Shown here: positions 25,483 to 34,289 of the stretch, piece by piece | How positions within the stretch are numbered: position 1 is the stretch's first letter | How the letters are laid out: every line of letters starts with the position of its first letter | Source: an uncultured Lachnospiraceae bacterium | GTDB taxonomy: Bacteria; Bacillota; Clostridia; Lachnospirales; Lachnospiraceae | Reading direction: 5' to 3' | DNA: 64,000 bases | Assembly (NCBI GenBank): GCA_910579685.1 | Contig: CAJTVN010000003.1 | Location: 80,300 to 144,299 of the forward strand | Made by a program: the position numbers and the translations under genes | Notes under the pieces: generated by a model | What the model was told of the DNA's origin: nothing | The model's input: only the letters and a program-made list of their open reading frames with translations | The model's database searches: none

Positions 25483-25897
25483 ACGTTCCCGGATAGAGAA
25501 ACAGCGATGCATGAATTGGAAATTGCCGGTCAAATGAATCCCGGTCCCTGGACAAAGCATTCTTATAATGTTGCAAACGCAGCAGAAATAATTGCGGAAC
25601 ATTCCAAGGGCATGAGCCCCGATAAAGCATTTGTCTGCGGACTCTTGCATGATATCGGTCGCCGGACAGGTATTTCAGCTTTAAGGCACAATATTGACGG
25701 TTATGACTATGCCACTTCCAAAGGATGGGACGAACCTTGAAAAAAGATTTGTTGATACAACGAGACGATATGGAATATATCCGTTTTCTGTTGACCGCTG
25801 GAATTATACTTACCAATATAAGGATTATTTCGAGAGAATGGCCGAAAAATCCATCTATAAATTACTGCCAGATATTGAAAAAAGTATATATTATTAG
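25483..25897 (+). pseudogene. Decayed HD-domain phosphohydrolase gene
   Basis: First part (frame of 25507-25740) reads FPDRETAMHELEIAGQMNPGPW...CGLLHDIGRR, an HD domain with its HD pair. The coding then breaks at about 25730 and continues in another frame (to 25897) as EKRFVDTTRRYGIYPFSVDRW...SIYKLLP, the family C-terminus. Roughly 60 residues between them, including the usual second histidine motif, are missing. The start has decayed too: a perfect GGAGGTGAT lies five bases before ACG at 25483, where ATG would be expected. Three independent lesions make a functional product unlikely. Confidence 0.85.
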
Positions 25898-25899
25898 AT

Positions 25900-25928
25900 C
25901 GCCCTCCTGTCGTAAATCCAGGAGGGCG
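25900..25928. terminator. Terminator after the HD-domain pseudogene
   Basis: CGCCCTCCTG and CAGGAGGGCG form a 10-bp stem with a 9-base loop, followed by GTTTTT on the plus strand. Also usable for the convergent lipoprotein gene that ends at 25937. Confidence 0.85.
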
Positions 25929-25936
25929 GTTTTTCC

Positions 25937-26422
25937 TTACAGTTCTTCAAACACCATTTTTAAATCAATATTTTTACAATCATAGCCAACGATTTTCAAT
26001 CTGTTCTGGCCGCTTTTAAACGATATCGTTTTAGTTACGAATCCGTCTGTCGAAGTATCCGGCGAGCATTCGAGCACCGTCGTGACATTGCCGTCGCCAT
26101 CAATATGCACTATCTTTGCCAATCCGTTTGAGAGGCTGAAAGAAAAGTCTATATCCATATTCTGATTTTCTTCTAATGTTTCTGTCCATATCGTCTGTCG
26201 CCCGTCAAATTTGGAAACCGTAAGTGAATACTCTCCGTTTATGGAATTGGCAACGGAAACCTCCTTCGCATAATGATCCTCTATCTGTGCAATTTTTTCA
26301 TTGGAATCATACTCCCGTCTTGCAAATTCATTGCTGCATCCCGTCAGCAGCAGGCACAGCAAGCAAGTCAGCACCCCCCGCCGCAGCCTGACGGGGGTAA
26401 TTTGAATTTTCAATCTTATCAT
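25937..26422 (-). CDS. Lipoprotein of unknown function
   Basis: 161 residues. Basic start MIRLKIQITPVRLRR, hydrophobic GVLTCLLCLLL and lipobox LTGC (Cys about 29), so surface-anchored. The rest is predicted beta-rich (YSLTVSKFDGRQTIWTETL, DIDFSFSLSNGLAKIVHIDG, GFVTKTISFKSGQNRLKIVGYD) and resembles a small extracellular sandwich domain, family not recognised. Located 31 bases after the GH4 gene on the same strand, so possibly cotranscribed; ribosome binding site weak. Confidence 0.65.
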   Translation of the reverse strand: MIRLKIQITPVRLRRGVLTCLLCLLLTGCSNEFARREYDSNEKIAQIEDHYAKEVSVANSINGEYSLTVSKFDGRQTIWTETLEENQNMDIDFSFSLSNGLAKIVHIDGDGNVTTVLECSPDTSTDGFVTKTISFKSGQNRLKIVGYDCKNIDLKMVFEEL

Positions 26423-26453
26423 GCTTTTCCATCTTCCCTCTGAATTTTGGTTT

Positions 26454-27773
26454 CTACCGGTACATCTTCATATATTCACCATGAGCATCGATAAGCTCGT
26501 CGCACATTTTCACGATATCATCCAGACTGAGCTGCGCAGCCGTATGCGGATCCAGCATAGCGGCCTGGTAAACCGCCTCCCTCTTTCTGTTTCTTGCGGC
26601 CTCAATGGCAAGCAGCTGCACATTGATATTCGTCATGTTCATAGCCGCCAGCTGTACCGGGAGTCTTCCCATATGGCAGGGGTGAATCCCGTCGCCGTTT
26701 ACGAGGCAGGGCACCTCCACGCAGGCATCATCAGGAAGATTTTCGATACATCCATGGTTGATCACATTGCCTCCGATCTCATAGGGCTTGCTCTCCGTGA
26801 CAGCCTCCATGATATAAGACGCATATTCGCGGCTGCGCTCATGAGTGACCTCTCCGTTCTGCAGGATCTCATCCCGCTCCTTCTCCCATCCCTCGATCTG
26901 ATTGACGCATCTTCTCGGATACTCGTCCAGGGGAATATTATACCGCTCAATCAGTTCGGGATATTCCGGTTTTATGAAAAAGCAGTTGTACTCCGCATTG
27001 TGCTCGCTGGATTCCGTACAGTAATAGCCCAGCCTCTCAATATATTCGAACCTCACCATATCATGATGCTTTTCCCCGGCGTTTTTCTCTCTTGCACGGC
27101 GGCGGATCTCAGGATAGAGATCATTTCCGAACCTGTCCTCCAGCTTTAAGAGCCACCCCATATGATTGATTCCCGCAATCAGCTCCCGGCGTCCTTCCAG
27201 CTTATCCTCCATATTGAGAGACTTGAGAAGACCCTCCGAGCAGACCTGAACACTGTGGCACAGTCCCACTGTCTTTATCGGCGTATAACGCAGCATATAG
27301 CCCGTAAGAATCCCCATGGGATTGGTATAATTCAAAAACAGAGCATCCGGGCACACCTCGGCCATATCCTGTGCAAAGCCTTCCAGCACCGGGATCGTGC
27401 GCAATCCTCTCATGATGCCCCCGATTCCGAGCGTGTCCGCAATCGTCTGCCGCAGACCATACTTCTTTGGAATCTCAAAATCCGTGATCGTACACGGATC
27501 ATATCCTCCCACCTGGATGGCATCCACCACGAAATCCGCTCCCCTTAAGGCATCCTTTCTCTTTTCAACGCCAAGATATGTAAAAATCCTGGCCCTTGAC
27601 CGGTTCACGTTTTTGTTTATGGCCTCCAGTATAATTCTGGATTCCTCCAGACGCTTTGGGTCAATGTCATAGAGAGCGATCTCGCTCTCGCACAGGGACG
27701 GGGTGCACATGCAGTCCCCCAATACGTTCCTCGCAAAAATCGTACTTCCCGCTCCCATAAATGTTATCTTCAT
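26454..27773 (-). CDS. Family 4 glycosyl hydrolase, alpha-galactosidase/alpha-glucosidase type (MelA-like)
   Basis: 439 residues. NAD-binding start MKITFMGAGSTIFARNVLGD, then DAIQVGGY, NYTNPMGI and the CHSVQ motif carrying the Mn-coordinating Cys of GH4 enzymes, then GINHMGW with the metal-ligand His. GH4 enzymes use NAD and Mn in an oxidation-elimination mechanism and act in the cytoplasm; the CHSVQ signature is that of MelA alpha-galactosidases, although substrate within the family varies. ATG 27773 after GGGAATTCAA. Middle of a same-strand run from 30812 to 25937. Confidence 0.9.
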   Translation of the reverse strand: MKITFMGAGSTIFARNVLGDCMCTPSLCESEIALYDIDPKRLEESRIILEAINKNVNRSRARIFTYLGVEKRKDALRGADFVVDAIQVGGYDPCTITDFEIPKKYGLRQTIADTLGIGGIMRGLRTIPVLEGFAQDMAEVCPDALFLNYTNPMGILTGYMLRYTPIKTVGLCHSVQVCSEGLLKSLNMEDKLEGRRELIAGINHMGWLLKLEDRFGNDLYPEIRRRAREKNAGEKHHDMVRFEYIERLGYYCTESSEHNAEYNCFFIKPEYPELIERYNIPLDEYPRRCVNQIEGWEKERDEILQNGEVTHERSREYASYIMEAVTESKPYEIGGNVINHGCIENLPDDACVEVPCLVNGDGIHPCHMGRLPVQLAAMNMTNINVQLLAIEAARNRKREAVYQAAMLDPHTAAQLSLDDIVKMCDELIDAHGEYMKMYR

Positions 27774-27857
27774 TTGAATTCCCGTACCCTTTCCTGATTG
27801 TTAATTGAAACTGATTATAGTGGTTTCTTATGAATTTAAGCCCCGTAAGGCTGTCTT

Positions 27858-28532
27858 CTAAAGCAGAACCTGGGCATTTGTACCGTAAAAAATATCGTCA
27901 TGCCCGGACAGACGGCGGCAGATTTCCTCCAAACGGTCCCAGTTCCGGTCCACATCGAACTCATAGCTGTGGCCCCAGATATAAAGGAGCTGAGGGCTCG
28001 ACGGTGACAGCGCCACAAAATCATCGATCATCTCCAATAGATTTTCCCGGTTATGATGCGCACTGGCTCTCAATTCAAGCAAGTTCTCACTGATCCCGAA
28101 ATCTCCTGTCTCGATCACGGTCCTTGCGTACCGAATGCCGCAGTCCGCCGCTATTTTCATCACAGTCTCATTGTATGTGCCAAAAGGATAGGCCATGCCG
28201 CAAACCTCACTCTGAAATGTCTGCTCATGAATCCATTTATCCCGGCTGATTTCATTATATATAGTCTCCTCATCACACTGCGCCAGATTTGCATGCGTCA
28301 GACAGTGTACCGCTATCTCATGTCCCTTATAAAGCTTTGGAAGTTCCTTCGCATTCAGGCGGTGAATACGAATTCCGTTATTCTCAAAGACTTCCGCATA
28401 ACTCTGAATCCCGCTGTTCAGATTAAAGGTCGCCTTGAGCCCGTAGCGGTTAAGCAGCTCCACCAGCTGCCTGTCCTGTGTCACTCCGTCATCATAACTG
28501 AATGTCACTGCTTTTCGTTTTCCATTCCACAT
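27858..28532 (-). CDS. Polysaccharide deacetylase family protein
   Basis: 224 residues, no signal peptide. NodB-type start AVTFSYDDGVTQD (catalytic Asp pair), the HCLTHANL metal-binding histidines, MAYPFGTYN, and the late IWGHSYEF His. The family removes acetyl groups from N-acetylated glycans, but cytoplasmic, short members like this one often act on small sugars or have no known substrate. ATG 28532 follows AAGAGGAAGAGGTT. Confidence 0.85.
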   Translation of the reverse strand: MWNGKRKAVTFSYDDGVTQDRQLVELLNRYGLKATFNLNSGIQSYAEVFENNGIRIHRLNAKELPKLYKGHEIAVHCLTHANLAQCDEETIYNEISRDKWIHEQTFQSEVCGMAYPFGTYNETVMKIAADCGIRYARTVIETGDFGISENLLELRASAHHNRENLLEMIDDFVALSPSSPQLLYIWGHSYEFDVDRNWDRLEEICRRLSGHDDIFYGTNAQVLL

Positions 28533-28571
28533 AACCTCTTCCTCTTTTCTCTATAAACGATTGTCTTGTAT

Positions 28572-29249
28572 TTAATCTTCAAGCAGCCGAAGGCCTGCCG
28601 TGTCTGTTACCGGCAGGGAAAATACGATGGACTTTGCCTTGGATTCCATTCCGGCCTGCTCCATGACCGCCTTCATGATATCGTTTTTCTGCTGCTTTTT
28701 GGCCACGATCAGAATAATCTCCTTCTCCGCCGCAAGGGATACCCCCAGGAATTTTTCCGCCTGCTCCATTCCGGTTCCTTTTGCATGGAGAACCGTACCG
28801 CCGTAAGCTCCCGCGCCTCTTGCCGCATCCATCACAAGTTCAATATATCCCTGATTGGCAATCACAATAACAAGCTCGTAAACCGTGTCCTTCAAAACCG
28901 ACTCCTCCTCTTTCTGGAACTCCTGATTCGATGTCAAAAACTGCAGCGTTTTCTTTCCCCCGATACTGCTTAAGGGAACCACGAAAGCGATTCCCTCGCC
29001 GGGTGCGTCAATATGAAATTTTTTCTGCAGATCCTTTTTTGTCTTAATCCAGCTGCTCTCCTCAAGCACCGCAAAAATAACCGCCTTTTCCGTCGCTTCC
29101 AGGCCCAGATAATCCAGCACGTCTCCGGAGGCTGTGCCGGAGCCCAAGGTAATGAACGTCACCTGCAGCTCATCCTGTTTATACAAACCCATGTATTTCT
29201 TACTCAGTTTCCTGTTGATGATCGTGGTCATCATATACAGTCTGCCCAT
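28572..29249 (-). CDS. Double PII-like signalling protein
   Basis: 225 residues made of two PII-type ferredoxin-like halves. The second (about 120-200) is clearest: YELVIVIANQGYIELVMDAARGAGAYGGTVLHAKGTG, then EKEIILIVAKKQQKNDIMKAVMEQAG. The first (about 5-100) is more divergent. PII proteins bind nucleotides and 2-oxoglutarate, bicarbonate or similar effectors and control transporters by direct contact. Here the gene is 30 bases downstream of the DUF1538 membrane protein gene, so that protein is the probable partner. ATG 29249 follows GAGGTGCTTT. Confidence 0.8.
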   Translation of the reverse strand: MGRLYMMTTIINRKLSKKYMGLYKQDELQVTFITLGSGTASGDVLDYLGLEATEKAVIFAVLEESSWIKTKKDLQKKFHIDAPGEGIAFVVPLSSIGGKKTLQFLTSNQEFQKEEESVLKDTVYELVIVIANQGYIELVMDAARGAGAYGGTVLHAKGTGMEQAEKFLGVSLAAEKEIILIVAKKQQKNDIMKAVMEQAGMESKAKSIVFSLPVTDTAGLRLLED

Positions 29250-29279
29250 AAAGCACCTCGCAATTATTCTAAGCCAACC

Positions 29280-30812
29280 TTACAGTTCGATAATCTCCAT
29301 ATCGCCGTACATATCAATCGAGGCATATCCCGCCGCAGTACTCTTCTGAAGACGCTCCGCCTTGAGACGATAGATCAGGCCAAGCCCCTGGATCGTGATC
29401 AGCGGGGTCATTGCCACCATTGCCACCACGCCAAAAGCGTCCGTCACGATATTTCCTCCAACCGTACTGCAGGCTCCCATGGCAAGAGGCAGAAGGAAGG
29501 TGGCCGTCATGGGCCCGGATGCCACTCCGCCTGAGTCAAATGCAATGGCCGTAAAGATCTTCGGCACAAAGAAAGTAAGAATGAGCGCAATCGCATAGCC
29601 CGGAATAATGAACCACATGATGGAGATTCCTGTGAGAACCCGGATCATGGCAATCCCGATTGAAAGAGAAACACCAATGGACAAGCTCATGCCCATGGCC
29701 TTTGCCGAGACGGAACCGGAAGTGATCTCCTCCACCTGCCTGGTGAGCACGAACACCGCAGGCTCGGCAAGGACGATAAAATAACCGATCACCATACCGA
29801 CGGGAACTATGATCCACGCATAGGGAAGCCCGGCCAGAACCTGCCCCAGGTAATTGCCGGCAGGCATGAAGCCCACGTTCACCCCTGTCAGGAAGAGCAC
29901 GAGGCCGACATAGGTATAAGCCAGACCGATGGCAATCTTGATCAGCGCTTTCTTCTTGATGTCTCTGGAGATAATCTGAAACAGGCCAAAGAAAAGGATA
30001 ATCGGCAGGAGCGAAAGAGCCATCTCCTTAATATATGTAGGGAAACCCTCCGCAAACAGTCCCCAGAGCTGTACGGAATTGTCAATATCCGGTATGGACT
30101 TTGGCACATACTCCGCACTTCCCGGATGGTAGATCATGCCCAGCGCCAGCACTGCGATGATAGGCCCCACGGAACAGAGGGAAACAAGACCGAAGCTGTC
30201 GTCCGCCGCATGGCGGTCGCTGCGGATTGCCGAGATACCGACGCCAAGCGCCATGATAAAGGGTACTGTCATGGGGCCCGTGGTAACGCCGCCGGAATCA
30301 AATGCCACGGAAAGAAAATCCTTGGGAACAAAATACGCCAGAACAAACACCGCCGCATAGAAGCCCAGCAGCATATGAGGCAGCGCGATCCCGAACAGCA
30401 TACGCAGAAGGGCAATCACGAGAAAACAGCCGACCCCCGCCGCCACCGCCAGGATCAGCACTATATTGGGAACCGAGGGAACCTGTTCCGCAAGCACCTG
30501 CAGATCCGGCTCCGAGATCGTTATGACAAAGCCCAGAGTAAAACTGACAAGTATCATGACAAGAAGCTTCCTGCTCTTTGTCATGGTGGTACCCACTCTC
30601 TCGCCCATAGGGCTCATGGACATTTCCGCACCGATGGAAAAGAGCATCATTCCCACTATGAGCAGCACGGCGCCGATCAGAAACGCCATCACGATGCTCG
30701 GTTCGATTGGTGCGATGCTGAAGCACAGCAGCAGTACGATCGCAATGATGGGAAATACCGCTTTTAAGGTTTCCAGGAATTTTTCTTTGATTTTTGATCT
30801 GTTGAGCTGCAA
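29280..30812 (-). CDS. DUF1538 membrane protein, probable PII-controlled transporter
   Basis: 510 residues, about twelve membrane segments in two homologous halves. Each half carries the same loop: VAFDSGGVTTGPMTVPF in the first and IAFDSGGVASGPMTATF in the second, typical of DUF1538 proteins and of inverted-repeat transporters. Substrate not known. The start is a TTG at 30812 (LQLNRSKIKEKF); its binding site is weak, and no better start exists before the first membrane helix. Cotranscribed with the double PII gene. The 290-base gap upstream holds an AT-rich promoter zone near 30850-30920 and the GH31 terminator. Confidence 0.85.
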   Translation of the reverse strand: MQLNRSKIKEKFLETLKAVFPIIAIVLLLCFSIAPIEPSIVMAFLIGAVLLIVGMMLFSIGAEMSMSPMGERVGTTMTKSRKLLVMILVSFTLGFVITISEPDLQVLAEQVPSVPNIVLILAVAAGVGCFLVIALLRMLFGIALPHMLLGFYAAVFVLAYFVPKDFLSVAFDSGGVTTGPMTVPFIMALGVGISAIRSDRHAADDSFGLVSLCSVGPIIAVLALGMIYHPGSAEYVPKSIPDIDNSVQLWGLFAEGFPTYIKEMALSLLPIILFFGLFQIISRDIKKKALIKIAIGLAYTYVGLVLFLTGVNVGFMPAGNYLGQVLAGLPYAWIIVPVGMVIGYFIVLAEPAVFVLTRQVEEITSGSVSAKAMGMSLSIGVSLSIGIAMIRVLTGISIMWFIIPGYAIALILTFFVPKIFTAIAFDSGGVASGPMTATFLLPLAMGACSTVGGNIVTDAFGVVAMVAMTPLITIQGLGLIYRLKAERLQKSTAAGYASIDMYGDMEIIEL

Positions 30813-30991
30813 AATATCAGAGCCTTTCTTCCAAAATATTTAGACACACAATTCTGTCTATTAAAGTATAGCATAAAAGGATTCTGATATTAAGAAAAAA
30901 AAGAAATTTTTCGAATCTTTATAGATTCTTTATGTTCGATCCATCCCCTCAACACGCCGCAGACCATTGTGCAAGTCAAAAAAGCAGAAAA

Positions 30992-31005
30992 GGAGCCCCT
31001 GCTCC
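30992..31005 (-). terminator. Likely terminator of the second GH31 gene
   Basis: GGAGCaggGGCTCC hairpin on the minus strand followed by TTTTCTGC and a run of seven T, about 95 bases past the GH31 stop. Short stem but a good T tract. Confidence 0.5.
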
Positions 31006-31099
31006 AGGACGATCACTTATCCTTTCGCAGCGGCCCCTGTCCGTCGGGTGTCTGTAACTCAGGTAAATCCAGCGAAACTTTTCAAGAAAAAGATTCTTT

Positions 31100-33124
31100 T
31101 TACATCTTCTCAAACACCGGCATATACTCCAGCGGCGCGCTGACTTTCACCGTTCGCTTTCCCTCAAACGTCTCTCCCGTGGAAGTCAGTCTCCAGGACC
31201 CCTCAGGCAGATAAACCTCCCTCTCAAACTGATTCAGGCAGAGGATTGGCGCTGCCAGGTACCTGCTTCCGAACATATACTGATCCTGCAGCTCCCAGCA
31301 TTTATCGTCCTGCGGAAATTCATAGAACATGGCCCGCAGCAGGGGCGAACCGTTTTCATGGGCCTCCTCATAGAGAGACTTAATATAATCGTGCATGGAA
31401 ATACGGATCTCATAATATCTGCGCATGATCGCATAATTCTCTTCCCCATAGCTCCACAGCTCATTGGGCTGGCCCGTGTGCAGATATCCGCCGCCCCAAT
31501 CCCGCTCATCCAGTGCGGGAATGTTGTAGGGACCCCGGTCCCCGTGCATCCGCAGCACCGGCGAATAGACTGCAAACTGATACCAGCGGATCAGAAGCTG
31601 ACGGAAATCCGGGTCGTTCACGTCATCCGTCATAAAGCCTCCGATATCCGTGGTCCACCAGGGGATACCGGCGAGCCCCATATTCAGGCCGCACTGCAGC
31701 TGGTCTGCAAAGGCCTCAAAGGTGCTCGGCACGTCTCCGGACCAGATCACGTTTCCATACTTCTGGGAGCCGGCCCACCCGCAGCGCAGCAAATTCACCA
31801 CAGGCCCCTTTCTCTCCCTGGCCATCTCCTCATAAAACGTGCGGCTGAACATCTGGGGATACAGATTGCTGACGGCAAGCGCAGGCCCTTCGCAGTAACG
31901 GTAGTTTTCAAAGTCGTACCTGCCAAGATCCGGCTCGGAGTTATCCAGCCAGAAAGCGTCTATGCCATAGTCATAGTAATTCCGTTTGCAGACCTCCCAC
32001 ACATACTTTCTTGTCTCCGGATTAAAGGCGTCGATTTCCACACAGTCGCCCTGGAAATCATAGGTCTGGGCCGCTCCCCTCTCCGTGCGCATCAGAAGGC
32101 CCTTCTCCATCATCGGCCCGAAGTTCTCGGATTTGCGGTCCACCGAAGGCCATACGGACACGATAACCCTGATCCCCATGGAATGCAGCTCGTCCACCAT
32201 GGCCTTGGGATCCGGCCAGTACTTCTTGTCAAATTTCCAGTCGCCCTGCAGCGTCCAGTGGAAAAAGTCAATCACGATCTGATCGATCTTAATGCCCTCC
32301 TTCTGGTACCGCCTCGCCACCTCGAGCACCTCGTCCTGGGTGCGGTAGCGCAGCTTACACTGCCACAGCCCCATCAGATCCTCCGGGAACCTGTCGGCGC
32401 GCCCGGTGACAGCCGTGTAGTTTTCGAGAATCTCCCTGGGATTTTCACCGGCCGTGATCCAGTAGTCCATCTCCCTTGTCGCCCTGGCAATCCACTCATA
32501 ATAATTTTTGCCAAAGGTTACTCTTCCCACTGCCGGATTGTTCCACAAAAATCCATATCCCATGTTCGAGACCGCAAAGGGAACGGAAATCTGGGAATTG
32601 CGCTGGGCAAGCTCCAGCACGCAGCCCTTCATGTCCATACACTCCTGCTGGTACTGTCCCATGCCAAAAATCTTTTCGCCCCTGTTGCTCTCAAACTTGA
32701 CGTTCAGCGCATACTCGGTTCCCCCGATGATCCCTCTCCACTCCCGGTTCACCACCTTGAGGCAGCGGCTCTCCCGGGAAACGGTCCCGTCATATGCCCG
32801 GAAATACTCCCGCAGAATCAGCCTGTCATCCCTGTAAAAGGCCATTACCCCAGCATGGTTGACCACCGCCTTGATGCGGCCGTTGGCAATCGTCGCCTTT
32901 TCTCTCTTATCAATGGTGCCGTCACCCACCCAGTGATCCACTTCCTCTATGACAATCTGCGCCTTACCTCTGTCCACATCCTCTGTCAAAGCCCAGTCCC
33001 TTCCCGAAAAATCCGGAAGCATGCACGCCCTCACACGCAGGGAATCCTTCCCCCAGGGCTCAATCCTCACCCGCTCTCCCTGGTGAAAAAACACTAATGC
33101 GGACTCATCCCTTTCAAATCTCAT
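31100..33124 (-). CDS. Glycoside hydrolase family 31, alpha-glucosidase/alpha-xylosidase type
   Basis: 674 residues, no signal peptide. N-terminal sandwich to about 230, then the catalytic barrel with nucleophile D394 (DAFWLDNSEPD) and acid/base D464 (VIWSGDVPST), the DIGGF motif and RMHGDRGP. The WLDNSEPD form differs from the KTDFGER of the first GH31 in the window, so the two enzymes belong to different subgroups and should have different substrates. ATG 33124 follows AGGAGGGTCAGT. Divergent from the AraC regulator at 33330, which probably controls it. Confidence 0.9.
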   Translation of the reverse strand: MRFERDESALVFFHQGERVRIEPWGKDSLRVRACMLPDFSGRDWALTEDVDRGKAQIVIEEVDHWVGDGTIDKREKATIANGRIKAVVNHAGVMAFYRDDRLILREYFRAYDGTVSRESRCLKVVNREWRGIIGGTEYALNVKFESNRGEKIFGMGQYQQECMDMKGCVLELAQRNSQISVPFAVSNMGYGFLWNNPAVGRVTFGKNYYEWIARATREMDYWITAGENPREILENYTAVTGRADRFPEDLMGLWQCKLRYRTQDEVLEVARRYQKEGIKIDQIVIDFFHWTLQGDWKFDKKYWPDPKAMVDELHSMGIRVIVSVWPSVDRKSENFGPMMEKGLLMRTERGAAQTYDFQGDCVEIDAFNPETRKYVWEVCKRNYYDYGIDAFWLDNSEPDLGRYDFENYRYCEGPALAVSNLYPQMFSRTFYEEMARERKGPVVNLLRCGWAGSQKYGNVIWSGDVPSTFEAFADQLQCGLNMGLAGIPWWTTDIGGFMTDDVNDPDFRQLLIRWYQFAVYSPVLRMHGDRGPYNIPALDERDWGGGYLHTGQPNELWSYGEENYAIMRRYYEIRISMHDYIKSLYEEAHENGSPLLRAMFYEFPQDDKCWELQDQYMFGSRYLAAPILCLNQFEREVYLPEGSWRLTSTGETFEGKRTVKVSAPLEYMPVFEKM

Positions 33125-33329
33125 ACTGACCCTCCTGAATAAAATATTGCTTCACAAAGCCCCTCACACACGCTCTTGCGAAGCCGCTCTATGAATGATA
33201 TCATACTATCATACAAGCGCAGAATCCAATGATATACTATCAAATACTGATACGATCCTACTTTCTGTGAAAGTCCCGGACGACAGCCGGCTTTCATCCA
33301 TGAGAAAGCGCTTTGATAAAGGAGACGCA

Positions 33330-34289
33330 ATGATACCGCCCGGAAATGAGATGCGGGAAATGCGGCAGCACAGCAATGCCTATATTCCCTACAGCTTTTA
33401 TGAATGTGACATTCCCCACAGCTTTATGAACGTGCCCGCACATTGGCACAGTGAATTTGAGATCAATTATGTGATTAGGGGCGAAGGGGAATTTTTTTGC
33501 GGAGGCGAAAGATTTAGGGCAGGCGAGGGCTCCCTTCTGGTTCTTGCGCCCAATATGCTCCACTGCGCCTATCCCTGCCCCGAAAGCGGGCTTCTCTATT
33601 ATGCCCTGGTATTCAGCCCATCGATGCTCGGAGCCGCTTCTCAGGACCGCTGTACCATGAACTATGTGCGCCCGCTGATGAACGGCGCCTGCCGGATCAC
33701 TCCCCTGGTTCCCGCAAACGCCCGCAATTATCCGCAGCTAAAGGCCTGCGCCGGGCAGATTTTCGCCTGTATTAAGGGCTGCGTTCCCAGCCCGGGGCTT
33801 CTGCTAAAGAGCGAGCTTATGCGTTTTTTCTGGCTTCTCGAAACAGATGATGGCATTCCCAAAAGAAAGGAAGAGGGGGCGCACGGCGAGGAGAGCATCC
33901 GCCCGGTTTTAGAATATATGATGAAGAATTATCCTGAAAATATATCCGTGGAACAGCTGGCCGGTGTCGCCCACATGAGCAAAAGCTATTTTATGAACCG
34001 TTTTAAACGGGCCGTTGGTATCAGCTCCATTGAATACCTGTGCCATCTGCGCATCAACGCCGCCTGCGAAGCCCTCTCCTCCACGGACAAAATGATTTCG
34101 GAAATAGCCTTTGGCTGCGGCTACGATAACTTATCAAATTTCAACCGACAGTTCAAAAAGAACATCGGCTATTCTCCAAACGAATACCGCAGACAAAGCA
34201 GGCGCACAGGGCAAAGCCAGTCGGATCTTCGCATGTCTTCGCCCTCTATGGTTTACAGCGGCCGCACGGACTGTAGCCTTTCTCAATGA
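33330..34289 (+). CDS. AraC-family regulator with cupin sensor domain
   Basis: 319 residues from ATG 33330 (AAAGGAGACGCA before it). N-terminal cupin near 30-95 with AHWHSEFEINYVIRGEGEF and LAPNMLHCAYP; C-terminal double HTH near 190-290 (ISVEQLAGVAHMSKSYFMNRFKRAVG, ISEIAFGCGYDNLSNFNRQFKKNIGYSPNEYRR). It would bind a sugar and activate a nearby promoter, most likely that of the divergent GH31. The last ~15 residues overlap the 3' end of the convergent nuclease gene by 44 bases, an unusually long antisense overlap. Confidence 0.9.
   Translation: MIPPGNEMREMRQHSNAYIPYSFYECDIPHSFMNVPAHWHSEFEINYVIRGEGEFFCGGERFRAGEGSLLVLAPNMLHCAYPCPESGLLYYALVFSPSMLGAASQDRCTMNYVRPLMNGACRITPLVPANARNYPQLKACAGQIFACIKGCVPSPGLLLKSELMRFFWLLETDDGIPKRKEEGAHGEESIRPVLEYMMKNYPENISVEQLAGVAHMSKSYFMNRFKRAVGISSIEYLCHLRINAACEALSSTDKMISEIAFGCGYDNLSNFNRQFKKNIGYSPNEYRRQSRRTGQSQSDLRMSSPSMVYSGRTDCSLSQ

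Noticed and set aside
29280..30812. Plus-strand frames opposite the DUF1538 gene (for example 30126-30767)
   Set aside because: No known domain, no binding site, His/Arg-rich composition typical of antisense shadows.
31358..33097. 579-codon open frame on the plus strand
   Set aside because: Lies wholly antisense to the GH31 gene, has no family resemblance and is rich in His, Pro and Leu as expected for a codon-bias shadow.
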